A stretch of DNA of 64,000 nt from Roseovarius marisflavi (GCF_900142625.1 NZ_FRBN01000001.1:248001-312000); one strand, 5' to 3'. Shown: positions 1-9,484, counted from the stretch's first letter. Made by a program: numbers and translations. Notes: generated by a model from the letters alone, not told the origin.

Positions 1-1
1 G

Positions 2-64
2 ACCGAAACCGGCGCGCTCTCGCTCACCACATTCCCCAAGGAGCTCATGGTGCTGAAATGCTGA
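2..64 (+). CDS. C-terminal fragment of an upstream gene (possibly M24 peptidase family)
   Basis: An open frame enters from the left edge and stops at 62-64, leaving only about 20 residues that end KELMVLKC. It overlaps the start of the next permease gene by 7 bases, so it is probably the preceding cistron of the transporter operon. The tail (TETG..LT.FPKEL) resembles the end of M24 Xaa-Pro dipeptidase or creatinase-type proteins, where a similar 'VTE.G.E.LT.FP.EL' ending is common. That assignment is inference from a very short piece. Confidence 0.4.
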   Translation, partial: TETGALSLTTFPKELMVLKC

Positions 65-1065
65 ATTATGTCCTGAGCCGGTTGCTGACCTTTGTGCCCA
101 CATTTATCGGCGTCACGCTGATTTCATTCATGTTCATCCGGATGTTGCCGGGCGATCCGATCATTGTCATGGCGGGCGAACGCGGTGTCAGCCCCGAACG
201 CTACGCCGAGCTTTCGGCGCAATTTGGCTATGACCGCCCGGTCTATGTTCAGTTCTTTGAATACCTTGGCGGGGTGCTTCAGGGCGATCTTGGCACTTCC
301 TTTGTCACCAAGCGCCCGGTCTGGGACGAGTTTTTCACGCTATTCCCGGCCACGCTTGAGCTTTCGATCTGTGCGATGATCTTCGCAGTTGCGCTTGGCT
401 TGCCTGCCGGGGTGATTGCTGCCGTCAACCGTGGCAAGTTCTTTGACCGCGCCTTGATGTCGACCGCGCTTGTTGGCTATTCGATGCCGATTTTCTGGTG
501 GGCGCTTTTGCTGATCATCGTGTTTTCCGGCAATCTTCAGTGGACGCCGGTCTCGGGACGGATCGACCTTTTGTATTATTTCCCCGATCCCACCGGATTC
601 ATGCTGATCGACGCCGTCGCCTCGGGGCAAAAGGGCGCGCTTTTCTCTGCGGTGCGCCATCTTGTGTTGCCGACGATTGTGCTTGGCACCATCCCTCTGG
701 CGGTGATCGCGCGTCAGACCCGCTCGGCCATGCTTGAGGTGCTGGGCGAGGATTACATCCGTACCGCGCGCTCCAAGGGGCTTTCTCCGGCGCGCATCAA
801 CGGCATTCACGCTCTGCGCAATGCCCTGATCCCGGTGATCACCGTGATTGGCCTGTCGGTTGGCACCTTGCTGGCCGGGGCGATCCTGACCGAAACGATC
901 TTTAGCTGGCCGGGGATCGGGAAGTGGATGGTCGATAGCATTTTCCGGCGTGATTATCCGGTGGTGCAGGGCGGTCTCTTGCTGATCGCGGTCATGGTGA
1001 TGATCGTGAACCTGACCGTGGATATGCTCTATGGTGTGATCAACCCCAAGATCAGGAAACGCTGA
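58..1065 (+). CDS. Oligopeptide/dipeptide-type ABC transporter permease (DppB family)
   Basis: 335-residue inner-membrane permease of the peptide/nickel ABC family. The N-terminus has the typical DppB layout: a first membrane span at about 9-29, then the 'MLPGDP' motif at 29-34, then a long periplasmic segment. The binding-protein-dependent transport signature (EAA loop, about 231-262, with RTARSKGLSPARI) contacts the ATPases. About six spans are visible, the usual number. It is the first of four overlapping transporter genes (permease, permease, ATPase, ATPase). No solute-binding protein of the system lies inside the window, so the substrate is unknown; peptides or another small amide are possible. 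Confidence 0.93.
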   Translation: MLNYVLSRLLTFVPTFIGVTLISFMFIRMLPGDPIIVMAGERGVSPERYAELSAQFGYDRPVYVQFFEYLGGVLQGDLGTSFVTKRPVWDEFFTLFPATLELSICAMIFAVALGLPAGVIAAVNRGKFFDRALMSTALVGYSMPIFWWALLLIIVFSGNLQWTPVSGRIDLLYYFPDPTGFMLIDAVASGQKGALFSAVRHLVLPTIVLGTIPLAVIARQTRSAMLEVLGEDYIRTARSKGLSPARINGIHALRNALIPVITVIGLSVGTLLAGAILTETIFSWPGIGKWMVDSIFRRDYPVVQGGLLLIAVMVMIVNLTVDMLYGVINPKIRKR

Positions 1066-1982
1066 TGACCGATACAACCTCAAACGAGGGGCAGGGCGCC
1101 CCGGTGGATGGCCCCGAACGCCCCGGACAGCTGCGTGAATTCTGGTTCTATTTCCGCGAGAACCGGGGCGCGGTGATTGGTCTCTGGATTTTTGCGGTCT
1201 TTGCCTTCCTGGCCCTGTTCGGGCCCTGGATCGCGCCGCATGACCCGACCGCGCAGGCCCGCGACTTTACCCTGCTGCCGCCGGCCTGGCAGGAGGGCGG
1301 AAGCTGGACCTACGTGCTTGGCACCGATCCTCTTGGGCGCGATATGCTGTCACGGCTGATCGTCGGGGCGCGCTATTCGTTCTTTGTCGGGGTTGTCGTG
1401 GTCACCGTCGCCGCCTCTGGCGGGATCATCATCGGGCTGCTGACCGGTTTTGCGCCGAAATGGGTCGATAGCATCATCATGCGGGTGATGGATATCATCC
1501 TGGCCTTTCCCTCGCTCTTGCTGGCGCTGGTTCTGGTGGCAATCCTGGGGCCGTCGCTGACCAATGCGATGATCGCCATCGCCATCGTGCTGCAACCCCA
1601 TTACGTGCGCCTGACCCGCGCCAGCGTGATGTCGGAGCTGCAAAAAGACTATGTCACCTCGGCGCGCGTCGCTGGTGCGGGGCTTGGGCGGCTGATGTTC
1701 GTGACGGTTCTGCCGAACTGTCTTGCCCCGATCATCGTGCAGGCCGCGCTGTCGTTTTCGACCGCCATCCTTGATGCCGCAGCACTTGGCTTTCTGGGGA
1801 TGGGCGCACAGCCGCCGACACCGGAATGGGGCACCATGCTGGCCGAGGCGCGCGAATTCATCCTGCGCGCGTGGTGGGTCGTGACCTTTCCCGGTCTCGC
1901 CATTCTTGTCACCGTGCTGGCGATCAATCTGATGGGGGACGGGCTGCGCGACGCGCTCGACCCCAAGCTGAAACGGAGCTGA
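1065..1982 (+). CDS. Oligopeptide/dipeptide-type ABC transporter permease (DppC family)
   Basis: 305-residue second permease of the same transporter. It starts at an ATG overlapping the TGA of the previous gene (ATGA), which implies translational coupling. It shows the DppC features: a soluble N-terminus, a first span near 36-58, the LGTDPLGRD motif at 85-93 that precedes the permease domain, and an EAA loop at about 194-225. It would pair with the DppB-type subunit as a heterodimer in the inner membrane. Confidence 0.93.
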   Translation: MTDTTSNEGQGAPVDGPERPGQLREFWFYFRENRGAVIGLWIFAVFAFLALFGPWIAPHDPTAQARDFTLLPPAWQEGGSWTYVLGTDPLGRDMLSRLIVGARYSFFVGVVVVTVAASGGIIIGLLTGFAPKWVDSIIMRVMDIILAFPSLLLALVLVAILGPSLTNAMIAIAIVLQPHYVRLTRASVMSELQKDYVTSARVAGAGLGRLMFVTVLPNCLAPIIVQAALSFSTAILDAAALGFLGMGAQPPTPEWGTMLAEAREFILRAWWVVTFPGLAILVTVLAINLMGDGLRDALDPKLKRS

Positions 1983-1986
1983 GGCC

Positions 1987-2964
1987 ATGTCACTGCTACG
2001 CATTCGCAATCTGAGCGTTGATTTTGCCACCGCATCCGGGGCCTTTCGCGCCGTCGACGCGGTGGATCAGGACGTCGATACCGGCGAAATTCTGGCCATC
2101 GTCGGCGAAAGCGGATCGGGCAAATCGGTCTCCATGCTGGCGCTGATGGGGCTCTTGCCCTGGACCGCGACCATCACCGCCGACGAGATGAGCTTTGACG
2201 GCAAGGACCTGCTCAGGATGGACACGCGCGCCAAGCGGCGCATCATCGGCAACGACCTTGCGATGATCTTTCAAGAGCCGATGTCATCGCTCAACCCGTG
2301 CTTCACAGTCGGCTGGCAAATCAAGGAATCGCTGCGCTATCACCTCGGGCTTGACCGGCGCGCGCGCCACGCCCGCGCGATCGAGCTGTTTGAACAGGTC
2401 GGCATCCCCGATCCCGAAAAGCGCCTCGCGGCCTTTCCGCACCAGATGTCGGGCGGCATGAACCAGCGTGTGATGATCGCCATGGCGATTGCCTGCAAGC
2501 CCAAGCTCCTGATCGCGGACGAGCCTACAACCGCACTTGACGTGACCATTCAGGCGCAGATCCTCGATCTGCTGGCCAGCCTGCGTGACGAGACCGGCAT
2601 GGGCCTTGTGCTGATCACCCACGACATGGGCGTCGTCGCTGAAACCGCAGAGCGCGTGAGCGTGCAATACGCCGGCCAAAAGGTCGAGGAACAGCCGGTC
2701 GTCGATCTCTTCGCCACCCCGCATCACCCCTATACGGCGGCGCTTCTGGATGCTCTGCCGGAACGGGCGACGGATAAGTTTCTGCCGACCATCCCCGGCG
2801 TTGTGCCGGGACAGTTTGACCGCCCCAAGGGGTGCCTGTTTTCGCCGCGCTGCAAGTTTGCCGATGCGAAATGCAAGGCAACGCCGCCGCCACCGCTTGG
2901 CGCCGATCTTGGCTTTGCGCGGTGTTTTTACCCCGTCAACTCTGACGAAAGGATTGCATCATGA
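1987..2964 (+). CDS. Oligopeptide-type ABC transporter ATP-binding protein (DppD family)
   Basis: 325-residue ATPase energising the two permeases upstream. Walker A GESGSGKS lies at 40-47, the Q-loop in [10 protein letters not shown] near 95-104 and Walker B LLIADEP at 174-180. The signature motif is MSGGMNQ (154-160), with Met in place of the usual Gln, a variant often seen in DppD-type subunits. The C-terminal oligopeptide-transporter domain with spaced cysteines (CLFSPRC, CKATPP) is present and fits the peptide/nickel subfamily. It starts 4 bases after the previous stop and overlaps the next gene by 4. Confidence 0.93.
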   Translation: MSLLRIRNLSVDFATASGAFRAVDAVDQDVDTGEILAIVGESGSGKSVSMLALMGLLPWTATITADEMSFDGKDLLRMDTRAKRRIIGNDLAMIFQEPMSSLNPCFTVGWQIKESLRYHLGLDRRARHARAIELFEQVGIPDPEKRLAAFPHQMSGGMNQRVMIAMAIACKPKLLIADEPTTALDVTIQAQILDLLASLRDETGMGLVLITHDMGVVAETAERVSVQYAGQKVEEQPVVDLFATPHHPYTAALLDALPERATDKFLPTIPGVVPGQFDRPKGCLFSPRCKFADAKCKATPPPPLGADLGFARCFYPVNSDERIAS

Positions 2965-3932
2965 CCGATCCGGTGATGCAGGCGCGCGCGCTTGAGCGCC
3001 ATTACAACGTCGGCGGCGGGCTGTTTGGCAAGACGCGGGTTCTGCGTGCGGTCGGCGGGGTCGATTTTGATCTCACCCCCGGCAAGACCCTTGCCGTGGT
3101 CGGCGAAAGCGGCTGTGGCAAATCCACCCTGGCGCGCATGGTCGCGATGATCGAAGAACCGACCGAGGGCACGCTGAGCCTTGATGGCAAGCCGGTGCTG
3201 CCGGAGGATTGGGCGGATCTGCGCAAATCGGTTCAGATCGTGTTTCAGGACCCCTATGGCTCGCTTAACCCGCGCCAGCGGATCGGCGCGATCCTTGAAG
3301 AGCCGCTGATCATCAACCGCAAGGAGATGAGCAAAGAAGACCGTCAGGCCAAGGGCCGTGACATGCTGCGCCTGGTCGGGCTCCGGCCCGAGCATTACGA
3401 TCGCTATCCGCATATGTTTTCCGGCGGTCAGCGCCAGCGGATCGCGATTGCCCGCGCGCTGATGCTCGACCCCAAGGTGGTGGTGCTCGACGAGCCGGTC
3501 TCGGCGCTTGACCTGTCGATCCAAAGCTCGATCCTGAACCTCTTGCGCGAGCTGCAGGAGCGTCTGCATCTGGCCTATCTTTTCATCAGCCACGACCTGA
3601 GCGTCGTGCGCCACGTGGCGGATGATCTGATCGTGATGTACCTCGGGCGCGCGGTTGAAAAGGGGCCCAAGGCAGATGTGTTTGCGAACCCGATGCACCC
3701 CTATACCAAGGCGCTTTTGTCGGCCACGCCGCGCACCACGCCGAATGCCGCCAAGGAGCGGATCAAGCTGATCGGAGAGTTGCCCTCGCCGATGGCGATC
3801 CCCGATGGCTGTCCCTTCGCGCCGCGATGCTGGAAGGTGCAACCCGATTGCCGGGCCACGGTGCCCGCCCTTAGTGGTGGCGCCCATAGCGCGGCCTGTT
3901 TTTATCCCGAGGGCGAGGCGGCAAGCGAGTGA
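2961..3932 (+). CDS. Oligopeptide-type ABC transporter ATP-binding protein (DppF family)
   Basis: 323-residue second ATPase of the transporter, overlapping the previous gene by 4 bases. Walker A GESGCGKS is at 48-55, the signature FSGGQRQ at 153-159 and Walker B VVVLDEP at 172-178. The C-terminal oligopeptide domain has the cysteine pattern CPFAPRC. DppD and DppF proteins form the ATPase heterodimer of this family. A GC-rich hairpin just after the stop may reduce read-through, but the next gene follows in the same direction after only 37 bases. Confidence 0.93.
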   Translation: MTDPVMQARALERHYNVGGGLFGKTRVLRAVGGVDFDLTPGKTLAVVGESGCGKSTLARMVAMIEEPTEGTLSLDGKPVLPEDWADLRKSVQIVFQDPYGSLNPRQRIGAILEEPLIINRKEMSKEDRQAKGRDMLRLVGLRPEHYDRYPHMFSGGQRQRIAIARALMLDPKVVVLDEPVSALDLSIQSSILNLLRELQERLHLAYLFISHDLSVVRHVADDLIVMYLGRAVEKGPKADVFANPMHPYTKALLSATPRTTPNAAKERIKLIGELPSPMAIPDGCPFAPRCWKVQPDCRATVPALSGGAHSAACFYPEGEAASE

Positions 3933-3969
3933 GCACGCCCCGCCGGGGCGCGCGCAAAAAGGGCATGGC

Positions 3970-4773
3970 ATGAAGGTTGGTATAGCAGGCACCGGCGCGA
4001 TCGGTCTGAGCGTGGCGCGCGCACTTGATGCGGGCGATATCCCCGGCTTTCAGCTTGCCGCGATCAGCGCGCGCCGGGCCGAGCGCGCCGCAGAGGTCAA
4101 CGGCGCGCTTGCCACGCCGGTTTCGGTGCATGACTTCGCGGGCTTGGCCGAGCACTGTGATGTCATCATCGAATGCCTGCCGCCGCAGCTTTTCCCCGAG
4201 ATCGCCCGCCCGGTCCTGTTGGCTGGCAAAACCCTGATCGTGCTGTCGGCAAGCCAGCTTTTGCAGCATGGCGAACTTGTTGATCTGGCAGAAGAACATG
4301 GCGGCAAGATCATCGTGCCGTCGGGCGCCATGCTGGGTCTTGATGCGCTCAAGGCGGCGGCGGTGGGCACGATCACCTCGGTGAGCATGACAACTCGCAA
4401 GCCGGTCGCCGGATTGCAAGGCGCGCCTTACCTTGTCAAGAACGGCATCGAGTTGAGCGGCATCACAGAGCCGGTCTGCATCATGTCCGGCAGCGTCTCG
4501 GAGATCGCCCGCGAGTTCCCCGCCAACGTCAATGTCGCCGCCGCGATAAGTCTGGCCGGGCTTGGCCCTGACCGCACAACCCTTGAAATCTGGGCCGATC
4601 CGGGGGTGACGCGCAATGTGCACAGCGTGCAGGTTGCCTCTGACAGTTCCGATTTCACCATGTCGATCGAGGGCCGCCCGAGCGATGAAAACCCCGCCAC
4701 CGGGCGGATCACAGCGCAAAGCGTGATCGCGCTTCTGCGGCAAATGACGGCGACCCTTCGCATCGGCACCTGA
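3970..4773 (+). CDS. Aspartate-dehydrogenase-like NAD(P)-dependent enzyme (DUF108 family)
   Basis: 267 residues starting at ATG 3970, which begins directly with the Rossmann strand MKVGIAGTGAIG (GxGxxG at 6-11). An upstream in-frame start exists but would add a non-conserved leader inside the preceding gene. The C-terminal DUF108 region carries the family patterns TRNVHSV and ENPATGRIT. Family members interconvert L-aspartate and iminoaspartate or oxaloacetate; NadX uses this for NAD synthesis. Its place between a peptide-type transporter and a catabolic cluster suggests a catabolic role, perhaps deaminating an amino acid product. The true substrate cannot be read from sequence. Confidence 0.8.
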   Translation: MKVGIAGTGAIGLSVARALDAGDIPGFQLAAISARRAERAAEVNGALATPVSVHDFAGLAEHCDVIIECLPPQLFPEIARPVLLAGKTLIVLSASQLLQHGELVDLAEEHGGKIIVPSGAMLGLDALKAAAVGTITSVSMTTRKPVAGLQGAPYLVKNGIELSGITEPVCIMSGSVSEIAREFPANVNVAAAISLAGLGPDRTTLEIWADPGVTRNVHSVQVASDSSDFTMSIEGRPSDENPATGRITAQSVIALLRQMTATLRIGT

Positions 4774-4779
4774 GGCGCG

Positions 4780-6393
4780 CTAAAGATCGCTCAGAATAAG
4801 GTCGGCGGCGCGATGCGCCAGCATCATGGTCGGCGCGTTGGTATTGGCCGAGGTGAGATTGGGAAAGACCGAGGCATCAACCACCCGCAAGCCCGTGACG
4901 CCATGCAGGCGCAGGCCTGGGTCAACCACCGACGTGGCGGCATCCGCCCCCATCCGACAGGTGCCCACCGGGTGAAATACCGTGCCCGAGCGGTGGCGGA
5001 AATCCTCCAGGATCGCGGCATCGTCCATCTCGCGCAGATCGGGGCCCATGGCCGATTGCACAAGCCCGGTCAGGGCGGTGCTTGTGATCAGACGCTGACA
5101 CAGCCGCCCACCCGCGATCACCTGCGCGCGGTCCTCATCGGTGGCCAGCGAGTTGGGCCGGATCAGCGGCGGCGCCGCCGGATCGTTGGCGCGCAGGTCG
5201 ATGCGGCCGCGGCTTGTCGGGCGCGAGGGCTGAAAGCCAAGGATAAAGCCGGCAAACGGATCGGGTTTGATCACGGTGCGGGTGCCGTCGGGGGTGGTGG
5301 TATAGGTGACGGGGTTGAAATAAAGCTGTTGATCGACCCGGTTCAGCCCGTCGCTTGAGCGGAAATAACCGCCGCATTGATTGACCGAAAGCGCCAGCGG
5401 CCCGCGCCGCGTCAGGGCATAGCGCAGCGCGGCGCGGACCTTGCCCATGAAGGGGGCCAACTCGTTGTTGAGGGTGCGTTCGGTGGCGCGAAAGTAATAG
5501 TTGATGCCAAGGTGATCCTGAAGATTGCCGCCCACATGCGGCGCATCCATGATCGGGGTGATGCCAAGCGATTTCAGGTGCTCGGCCGGACCGATGCCCG
5601 AAAGCTGCAACAGGCGGGGCGAGGTGACGCTGCCGGCCGAAAGGATGATCTCGCGCCCCGCGCGCGCGGTTTTGACCGTGCCCCGGTGGTGATACTCAAC
5701 CGACACTGCGCGCCGCCCGTCAAAGCCGATACGTTCGACCAGTGCGCCGGTGACAAGCGTCACATTGGCCCGCCTGAGCGCCGGTTTGAGAAAGGCGCGC
5801 GCCGAAGAATTGCGCCGCCCGCCGCGCGTGTTGATCCGGTAGATCGCCGCACCTTCGGGCTCTGCTCCGTTGATGTCATCGCTGAGCGGCAGCCCCAGTT
5901 CGCGCGCCGCATCAAAGAAGTGGCGGTTGACCGGGTGGATCTGATCCGAAACATCCTGCACATGCAGCGCGCCGCTGCCTCTGCAATCGCCATCCGGGGC
6001 GACCTGGGTTTCCATCGCCTCATAGGTCCGGCGCACCGCGTCCCAGCCCCAGCCGGTGGCGCCCGAAGCCTCCCAATCGTCAAAATCATGCGGCAACCCG
6101 TGCGCATAGACCAGCGCGTTGATCGAGCCCGACCCGCCCACGCCCTTGCCGCGCGGCCAATAGGCGCGCCGCCCGGCGAGGGCCTCTTCCGGCTCGGCCT
6201 CGTATTTCCAGTTCACGCGCCCATCGAAGAAGGTCTTGCCATAGCCAAGCGGCAGCGCGATCCAGGGCGAGCGGCCACGCCCGCCGGCCTCGAGGATCAA
6301 AACGCTGTGGCGACCGCTCGCGCTTAACCGCTCGGCCAGGACACAGCCCGCCGATCCTGCCCCGATGATGATGAAATCATAGTTTTCCGCCAT
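4780..6393 (-). CDS. GMC family FAD-dependent oxidoreductase (choline dehydrogenase-like)
   Basis: 537 residues; the ATG at 6393 is chosen because the dinucleotide-binding motif IIIGAGSAG (8-16) follows directly, while a longer in-frame leader is arginine-rich and non-conserved. The first GMC signature is clear (RGKGVGGSGSINALVY). The C-terminal catalytic region reads FHPVGTCRMG and then VDASVFPNLTSANTNAP, with the expected catalytic histidine and asparagine. Members oxidise alcohols to aldehydes. It converges on the DUF108 gene and lies downstream of the LysR gene on the same strand, 86 bases away, so it may share that regulator. It could supply an aldehyde for the nearby aldehyde dehydrogenase (inference). 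Confidence 0.88.
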   Translation of the reverse strand: MAENYDFIIIGAGSAGCVLAERLSASGRHSVLILEAGGRGRSPWIALPLGYGKTFFDGRVNWKYEAEPEEALAGRRAYWPRGKGVGGSGSINALVYAHGLPHDFDDWEASGATGWGWDAVRRTYEAMETQVAPDGDCRGSGALHVQDVSDQIHPVNRHFFDAARELGLPLSDDINGAEPEGAAIYRINTRGGRRNSSARAFLKPALRRANVTLVTGALVERIGFDGRRAVSVEYHHRGTVKTARAGREIILSAGSVTSPRLLQLSGIGPAEHLKSLGITPIMDAPHVGGNLQDHLGINYYFRATERTLNNELAPFMGKVRAALRYALTRRGPLALSVNQCGGYFRSSDGLNRVDQQLYFNPVTYTTTPDGTRTVIKPDPFAGFILGFQPSRPTSRGRIDLRANDPAAPPLIRPNSLATDEDRAQVIAGGRLCQRLITSTALTGLVQSAMGPDLREMDDAAILEDFRHRSGTVFHPVGTCRMGADAATSVVDPGLRLHGVTGLRVVDASVFPNLTSANTNAPTMMLAHRAADLILSDL

Positions 6394-6478
6394 TGCCGCT
6401 CGCCAATCTGAGGGTGTCCCTGTGCAAGGGTTACAAACTCGGATTTGCGGGCGAAAGCGAAAACTGCCTGCGCGGCGC

Positions 6479-7327
6479 CTAAGCCGCGTCATTTTCCCAA
6501 AGCCGGGCCACCAGCGGCGCAAACCACTCCCAATTCTGCGCCGCCGTGTCATTGACAATCAGGTATTTCTTGCGGGTATAGACCGGCGCTTCGGTCATCT
6601 CGTAGAGGTCACCAGCGCTGACATGCGCCGCCGCCAGTGCGCGCGGCAGATAGGCCGAGCCGCCGCGATCCAGCAGAAACTGAAGCGCCCACCACGAGCT
6701 GTCGAAACTGATCCGCGCAATGCCGGCATCATGATAGCTCTCACCATGGCTGCGCCGATAGTCTTCGCCGTGATCGACAAAGACGTAAAACGGGTCGGCC
6801 TTGATCGGCGTCTCGGCGCGGTCGGAATAAAGCACAAGCTCTTCCTGGGGCAGGGGGTGCACGGTCTGGGCGCCATGGGTCACGGTCTCATAGGTCAGAA
6901 TCACGTCGACCAGCCCCGAGGCAAGCCATTCCTCAAGATCGCGCGCATTGCCCTGATGCACCGAGACCGCCATTTCCGGGTGCCCGGAGACAACCCCGTC
7001 AAAAAATGCGCGCCCCGGCCCATGCCACAGCTCGCGATCACAGCCAAAGGTACAGACCGAACTCAGCCCCGCAGGCAGGCCGGTTTCATAACGTGCTTGC
7101 CGCCATAAGCCGTTGATAACACGCGCATAGCGCAAAAGCTTGGTGCCCGCAGGCGTCAGGGTCGTGCCCGATTTCTGACGGTTCAGAAGCTGTTGACCAA
7201 GCTCGTCCTCAAGCGTCTTGAGGCGCGCGGTGACGGTCGATTGCGTCACATGAAGCTTTTGCGAGGCGCGCATGAGGTTGCCGGTATCGACAATCGCCAG
7301 AAAGGTCTGCAGGGCGGTCAGGTTCAT
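6479..7327 (-). CDS. LysR-family transcriptional regulator
   Basis: 282 residues with a standard LysR N-terminal winged helix-turn-helix (about 1-60, with MRASQKLHVTQSTVTARLKT), then a substrate-binding region weakly typical of the family. It is transcribed divergently from the flavin reductase operon across a 125-base gap with two dyads at 7340-7349 and 7371-7390. This layout is the classic one for a LysR activator of the divergent operon, here likely controlling the monooxygenase genes and perhaps the GMC gene behind it. The inducer is unknown. Confidence 0.9.
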   Translation of the reverse strand: MNLTALQTFLAIVDTGNLMRASQKLHVTQSTVTARLKTLEDELGQQLLNRQKSGTTLTPAGTKLLRYARVINGLWRQARYETGLPAGLSSVCTFGCDRELWHGPGRAFFDGVVSGHPEMAVSVHQGNARDLEEWLASGLVDVILTYETVTHGAQTVHPLPQEELVLYSDRAETPIKADPFYVFVDHGEDYRRSHGESYHDAGIARISFDSSWWALQFLLDRGGSAYLPRALAAAHVSAGDLYEMTEAPVYTRKKYLIVNDTAAQNWEWFAPLVARLWENDAA

Positions 7328-7339
7328 AACGGCACTCTC

Positions 7340-7349
7340 AATTCGAATT
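7340..7349. promoter_or_regulatory. Palindrome in LysR/flavin reductase intergenic region
   Basis: Perfect 10-base palindrome AATTCGAATT, 12 bases upstream of the LysR start codon and between two divergent genes. LysR proteins usually bind a dyad near their own promoter, so this is a candidate autoregulatory site. Confidence 0.35.
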
Positions 7350-7370
7350 TATTGCACATATTCAGCAAAA

Positions 7371-7390
7371 CAATTCGTTATCAAGAATTG
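7371..7390. promoter_or_regulatory. Inverted repeat, candidate LysR operator
   Basis: CAATTC, 8 bases, then GAATTG: perfect 6-base arms about 63 bases upstream of the flavin reductase start. It shares the AATTC half-site with the palindrome at 7340-7349, which suggests two sites for one LysR tetramer. Confidence 0.4.
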
Positions 7391-7452
7391 AAATAATATG
7401 CCAGTCTGGGATCAACCTTTACCAAGGCATTCAATTTTCGAAAGGTGACACG

Positions 7453-7983
7453 ATGTTGCAAGAATCCAGACCACTTGTAGAGCGCGACCGCTTTGTTGGC
7501 GCGATGCGCCGGGTTGCGGCCTCGGTGACGGTGGTCACGACCGACGGGCCCGCAGGGCGCCTTGGCGCCACGGTCAGCGCGTTTTCCTCGGTCTCGGCCG
7601 ATCCGCCTTCGGTTCTGATTTGTCTGAATGCCACAAGCCGGATTGCCGGGGCCGTTCGGGAAAACGGTCGCTTTTGCGTCAATGTTCTGCCCGAAGACGG
7701 GCGCGAGATTGCCGACCGCTTTGCCGGGCGTCACGACGCGCAGATCGCGGATCGCTTTTCCGGGGTGAATACCTTTGGCGTGCCGGGTAGCGCGCCGCTG
7801 ATTGACGGGGCGACCGGTTTTTTCTGTGAGGTCGCGCAATGCGTGACCTCCGGCAGCCACCTGATCGTGATTGGCACGGTGCATGACGTTCTGGATGGCG
7901 AGGCACCGCCCCTGGCCTGGCGCGAGGGCGGCTATCACCGGGTCGTGCCGACCGGGGCCGCGCATCAGATAGCGGCGGAATAA
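7453..7983 (+). CDS. Flavin reductase (HpaC/FMN reductase family)
   Basis: 176-residue flavin reductase-like protein. The N-terminal core has the typical order: RFVGAMRRVAASVTVVTTDG, then the flavin-binding GATVSAFSSVSADPPSVLIC, then FCVNVLPED. Such proteins use NAD(P)H to make free reduced flavin for a partner monooxygenase. A luciferase-like monooxygenase is encoded two genes downstream, so the pair probably forms a two-component monooxygenase. A possible ribosome site, GAAAGG, precedes the ATG. It is the first gene of the operon divergent from the LysR gene. Confidence 0.88.
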   Translation: MLQESRPLVERDRFVGAMRRVAASVTVVTTDGPAGRLGATVSAFSSVSADPPSVLICLNATSRIAGAVRENGRFCVNVLPEDGREIADRFAGRHDAQIADRFSGVNTFGVPGSAPLIDGATGFFCEVAQCVTSGSHLIVIGTVHDVLDGEAPPLAWREGGYHRVVPTGAAHQIAAE

Positions 7984-7997
7984 AAAGGGGCAGGGCG

Positions 7998-9470
7998 ATG
8001 ACGAAAACCTATAAGATGCTGATCGACGGGGCCTGGGTTGCGGCCTCGGACGGGGGCACGTTCGACACGTTCAACCCGGCCACAGGCGCGGTCTGGGCCA
8101 CCGCCCCCGAGGCCACGGCAGAGGATGTCGATCGCGCCGTGCGCGCCGCGCATCGCGCCTGTTATGAGGGGCCCTGGGCCGGCATGACGCCAAGTGCGCG
8201 CGGTCAATGCCTGCGCCGTTTGGGCGATCTTCTGGCCGAGCGGTCTGAGGGTTTAGGCGAGACCGAGACCCGCGATTCCGGCAAGATGTTCAAGGAAACC
8301 CGCTGGCAGGCGAAATATATCAGCGAGTTTTTCCACTTTTACGCCGGCGCCGCCGATAAGATCAGCGGTGAGACCCTGCCGATCGACAAGCCCGACATGT
8401 TCGTTTTTACCAACCGCGAGCCGCTTGGCGTGGTGGCCGCCGTCGTGCCCTGGAACAGCCAGCTCTTCCTGACCGCCGTCAAGATTGGCCCGGCGCTTGC
8501 GGCGGGCAACACGGTGGTGCTGAAAACCAGCGAACACGCCCCCGCCGCGATCCTTGAGTTTGGCGAACTTCTGGCCGAGGCGGGCTTTCCCGACGGGGTG
8601 GTCAATATCATCAGCGGGCATGGCGACCCCTGCGGCAAGGCGCTGACCAGTCATCCGCTTGTGGCGCGCATCAGCTTTACCGGCGGGCCGGGTGCGGCGC
8701 GCCACGTGTTGATGAACTCGACGCAGAATTTCGCGCAAGTGAGCCTTGAACTGGGCGGCAAATCGCCGTTCATCGTCTTTGAGGACGCCGATCTTGAAAG
8801 CGCGGTCAATGGCTCGGTGGCGGGGATTTTCGGCGCCTCTGGCCAGAGCTGCGTCGCGGGCTCGCGCCTTATCGTGCACGAGGATGTGGCGGACGAATTC
8901 CTTGCCCGCCTCACCGCCATTGCGCGCGCTATCGTGATCGGCGATCCGATGGCGGAGGCGACCCAGATGGGCCCGCTTTGTACCATGGGTCAGGTAGAGA
9001 CCATTGAGCGCGAGTTGGCGAGCGCCGTGGCCGAGGGCGGCACGATCCTGTGTGGCGGCAAGCGCGCGGCGGCGGGGCCGCTGTTCTTTGAGCCGACGAT
9101 TGTCGAGTGCCCGAGCGCCGACCTCAAAATCGTCGATACCGAGCTTTTCGGTCCGGTCCTCTGCGTCTTGCGCTTTTCCACCGAGGCCGAGGCGCTTGCC
9201 CTTGCCAATGCAAGCGAACACGGGCTTGCGGCGGGGATATTCACCCGCGATGGCGCGCGGTCCTTGCGGATGAGCCGCGCGGTGCGCGCCGGGATCGTCT
9301 GGGTCAACACCTATCGGGCGATTTCCCCGGTGGCCGAATTTGGCGGCACCAAGGGTTCTGGCTATGGACGCGAAAGCGGCTTTCAGGCGGTCTATGACTA
9401 TACCCGGCCCAAAACCGTCTGGATGAACATGTCAGACGCGCCAATCGCCAACCCGTTTCAGATGCGTTGA
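7998..9470 (+). CDS. Aldehyde dehydrogenase family protein
   Basis: 490 residues, normal length for an NAD(P)-dependent aldehyde dehydrogenase. Catalytic residues are visible: Asn153 in VVPWNSQL, Glu251 in ELGGKSPF and the nucleophile Cys285 in GQSCVAGSR. The family oxidises an aldehyde to an acid in the cytoplasm. It lies 14 bases after the flavin reductase gene, preceded by AAAAGGGGCAGGGCG, a good ribosome site. In the operon it would handle an aldehyde or semialdehyde released by the monooxygenase or the GMC enzyme. The substrate is not deducible. Confidence 0.92.
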   Translation: MTKTYKMLIDGAWVAASDGGTFDTFNPATGAVWATAPEATAEDVDRAVRAAHRACYEGPWAGMTPSARGQCLRRLGDLLAERSEGLGETETRDSGKMFKETRWQAKYISEFFHFYAGAADKISGETLPIDKPDMFVFTNREPLGVVAAVVPWNSQLFLTAVKIGPALAAGNTVVLKTSEHAPAAILEFGELLAEAGFPDGVVNIISGHGDPCGKALTSHPLVARISFTGGPGAARHVLMNSTQNFAQVSLELGGKSPFIVFEDADLESAVNGSVAGIFGASGQSCVAGSRLIVHEDVADEFLARLTAIARAIVIGDPMAEATQMGPLCTMGQVETIERELASAVAEGGTILCGGKRAAAGPLFFEPTIVECPSADLKIVDTELFGPVLCVLRFSTEAEALALANASEHGLAAGIFTRDGARSLRMSRAVRAGIVWVNTYRAISPVAEFGGTKGSGYGRESGFQAVYDYTRPKTVWMNMSDAPIANPFQMR

Positions 9471-9484
9471 AAAAGGACAAGACA

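Noticed and set aside
3933-3969. GC hairpin after the second transporter ATPase gene
   Set aside because: No T tract, and the next gene follows in the same direction; probably not a terminator.
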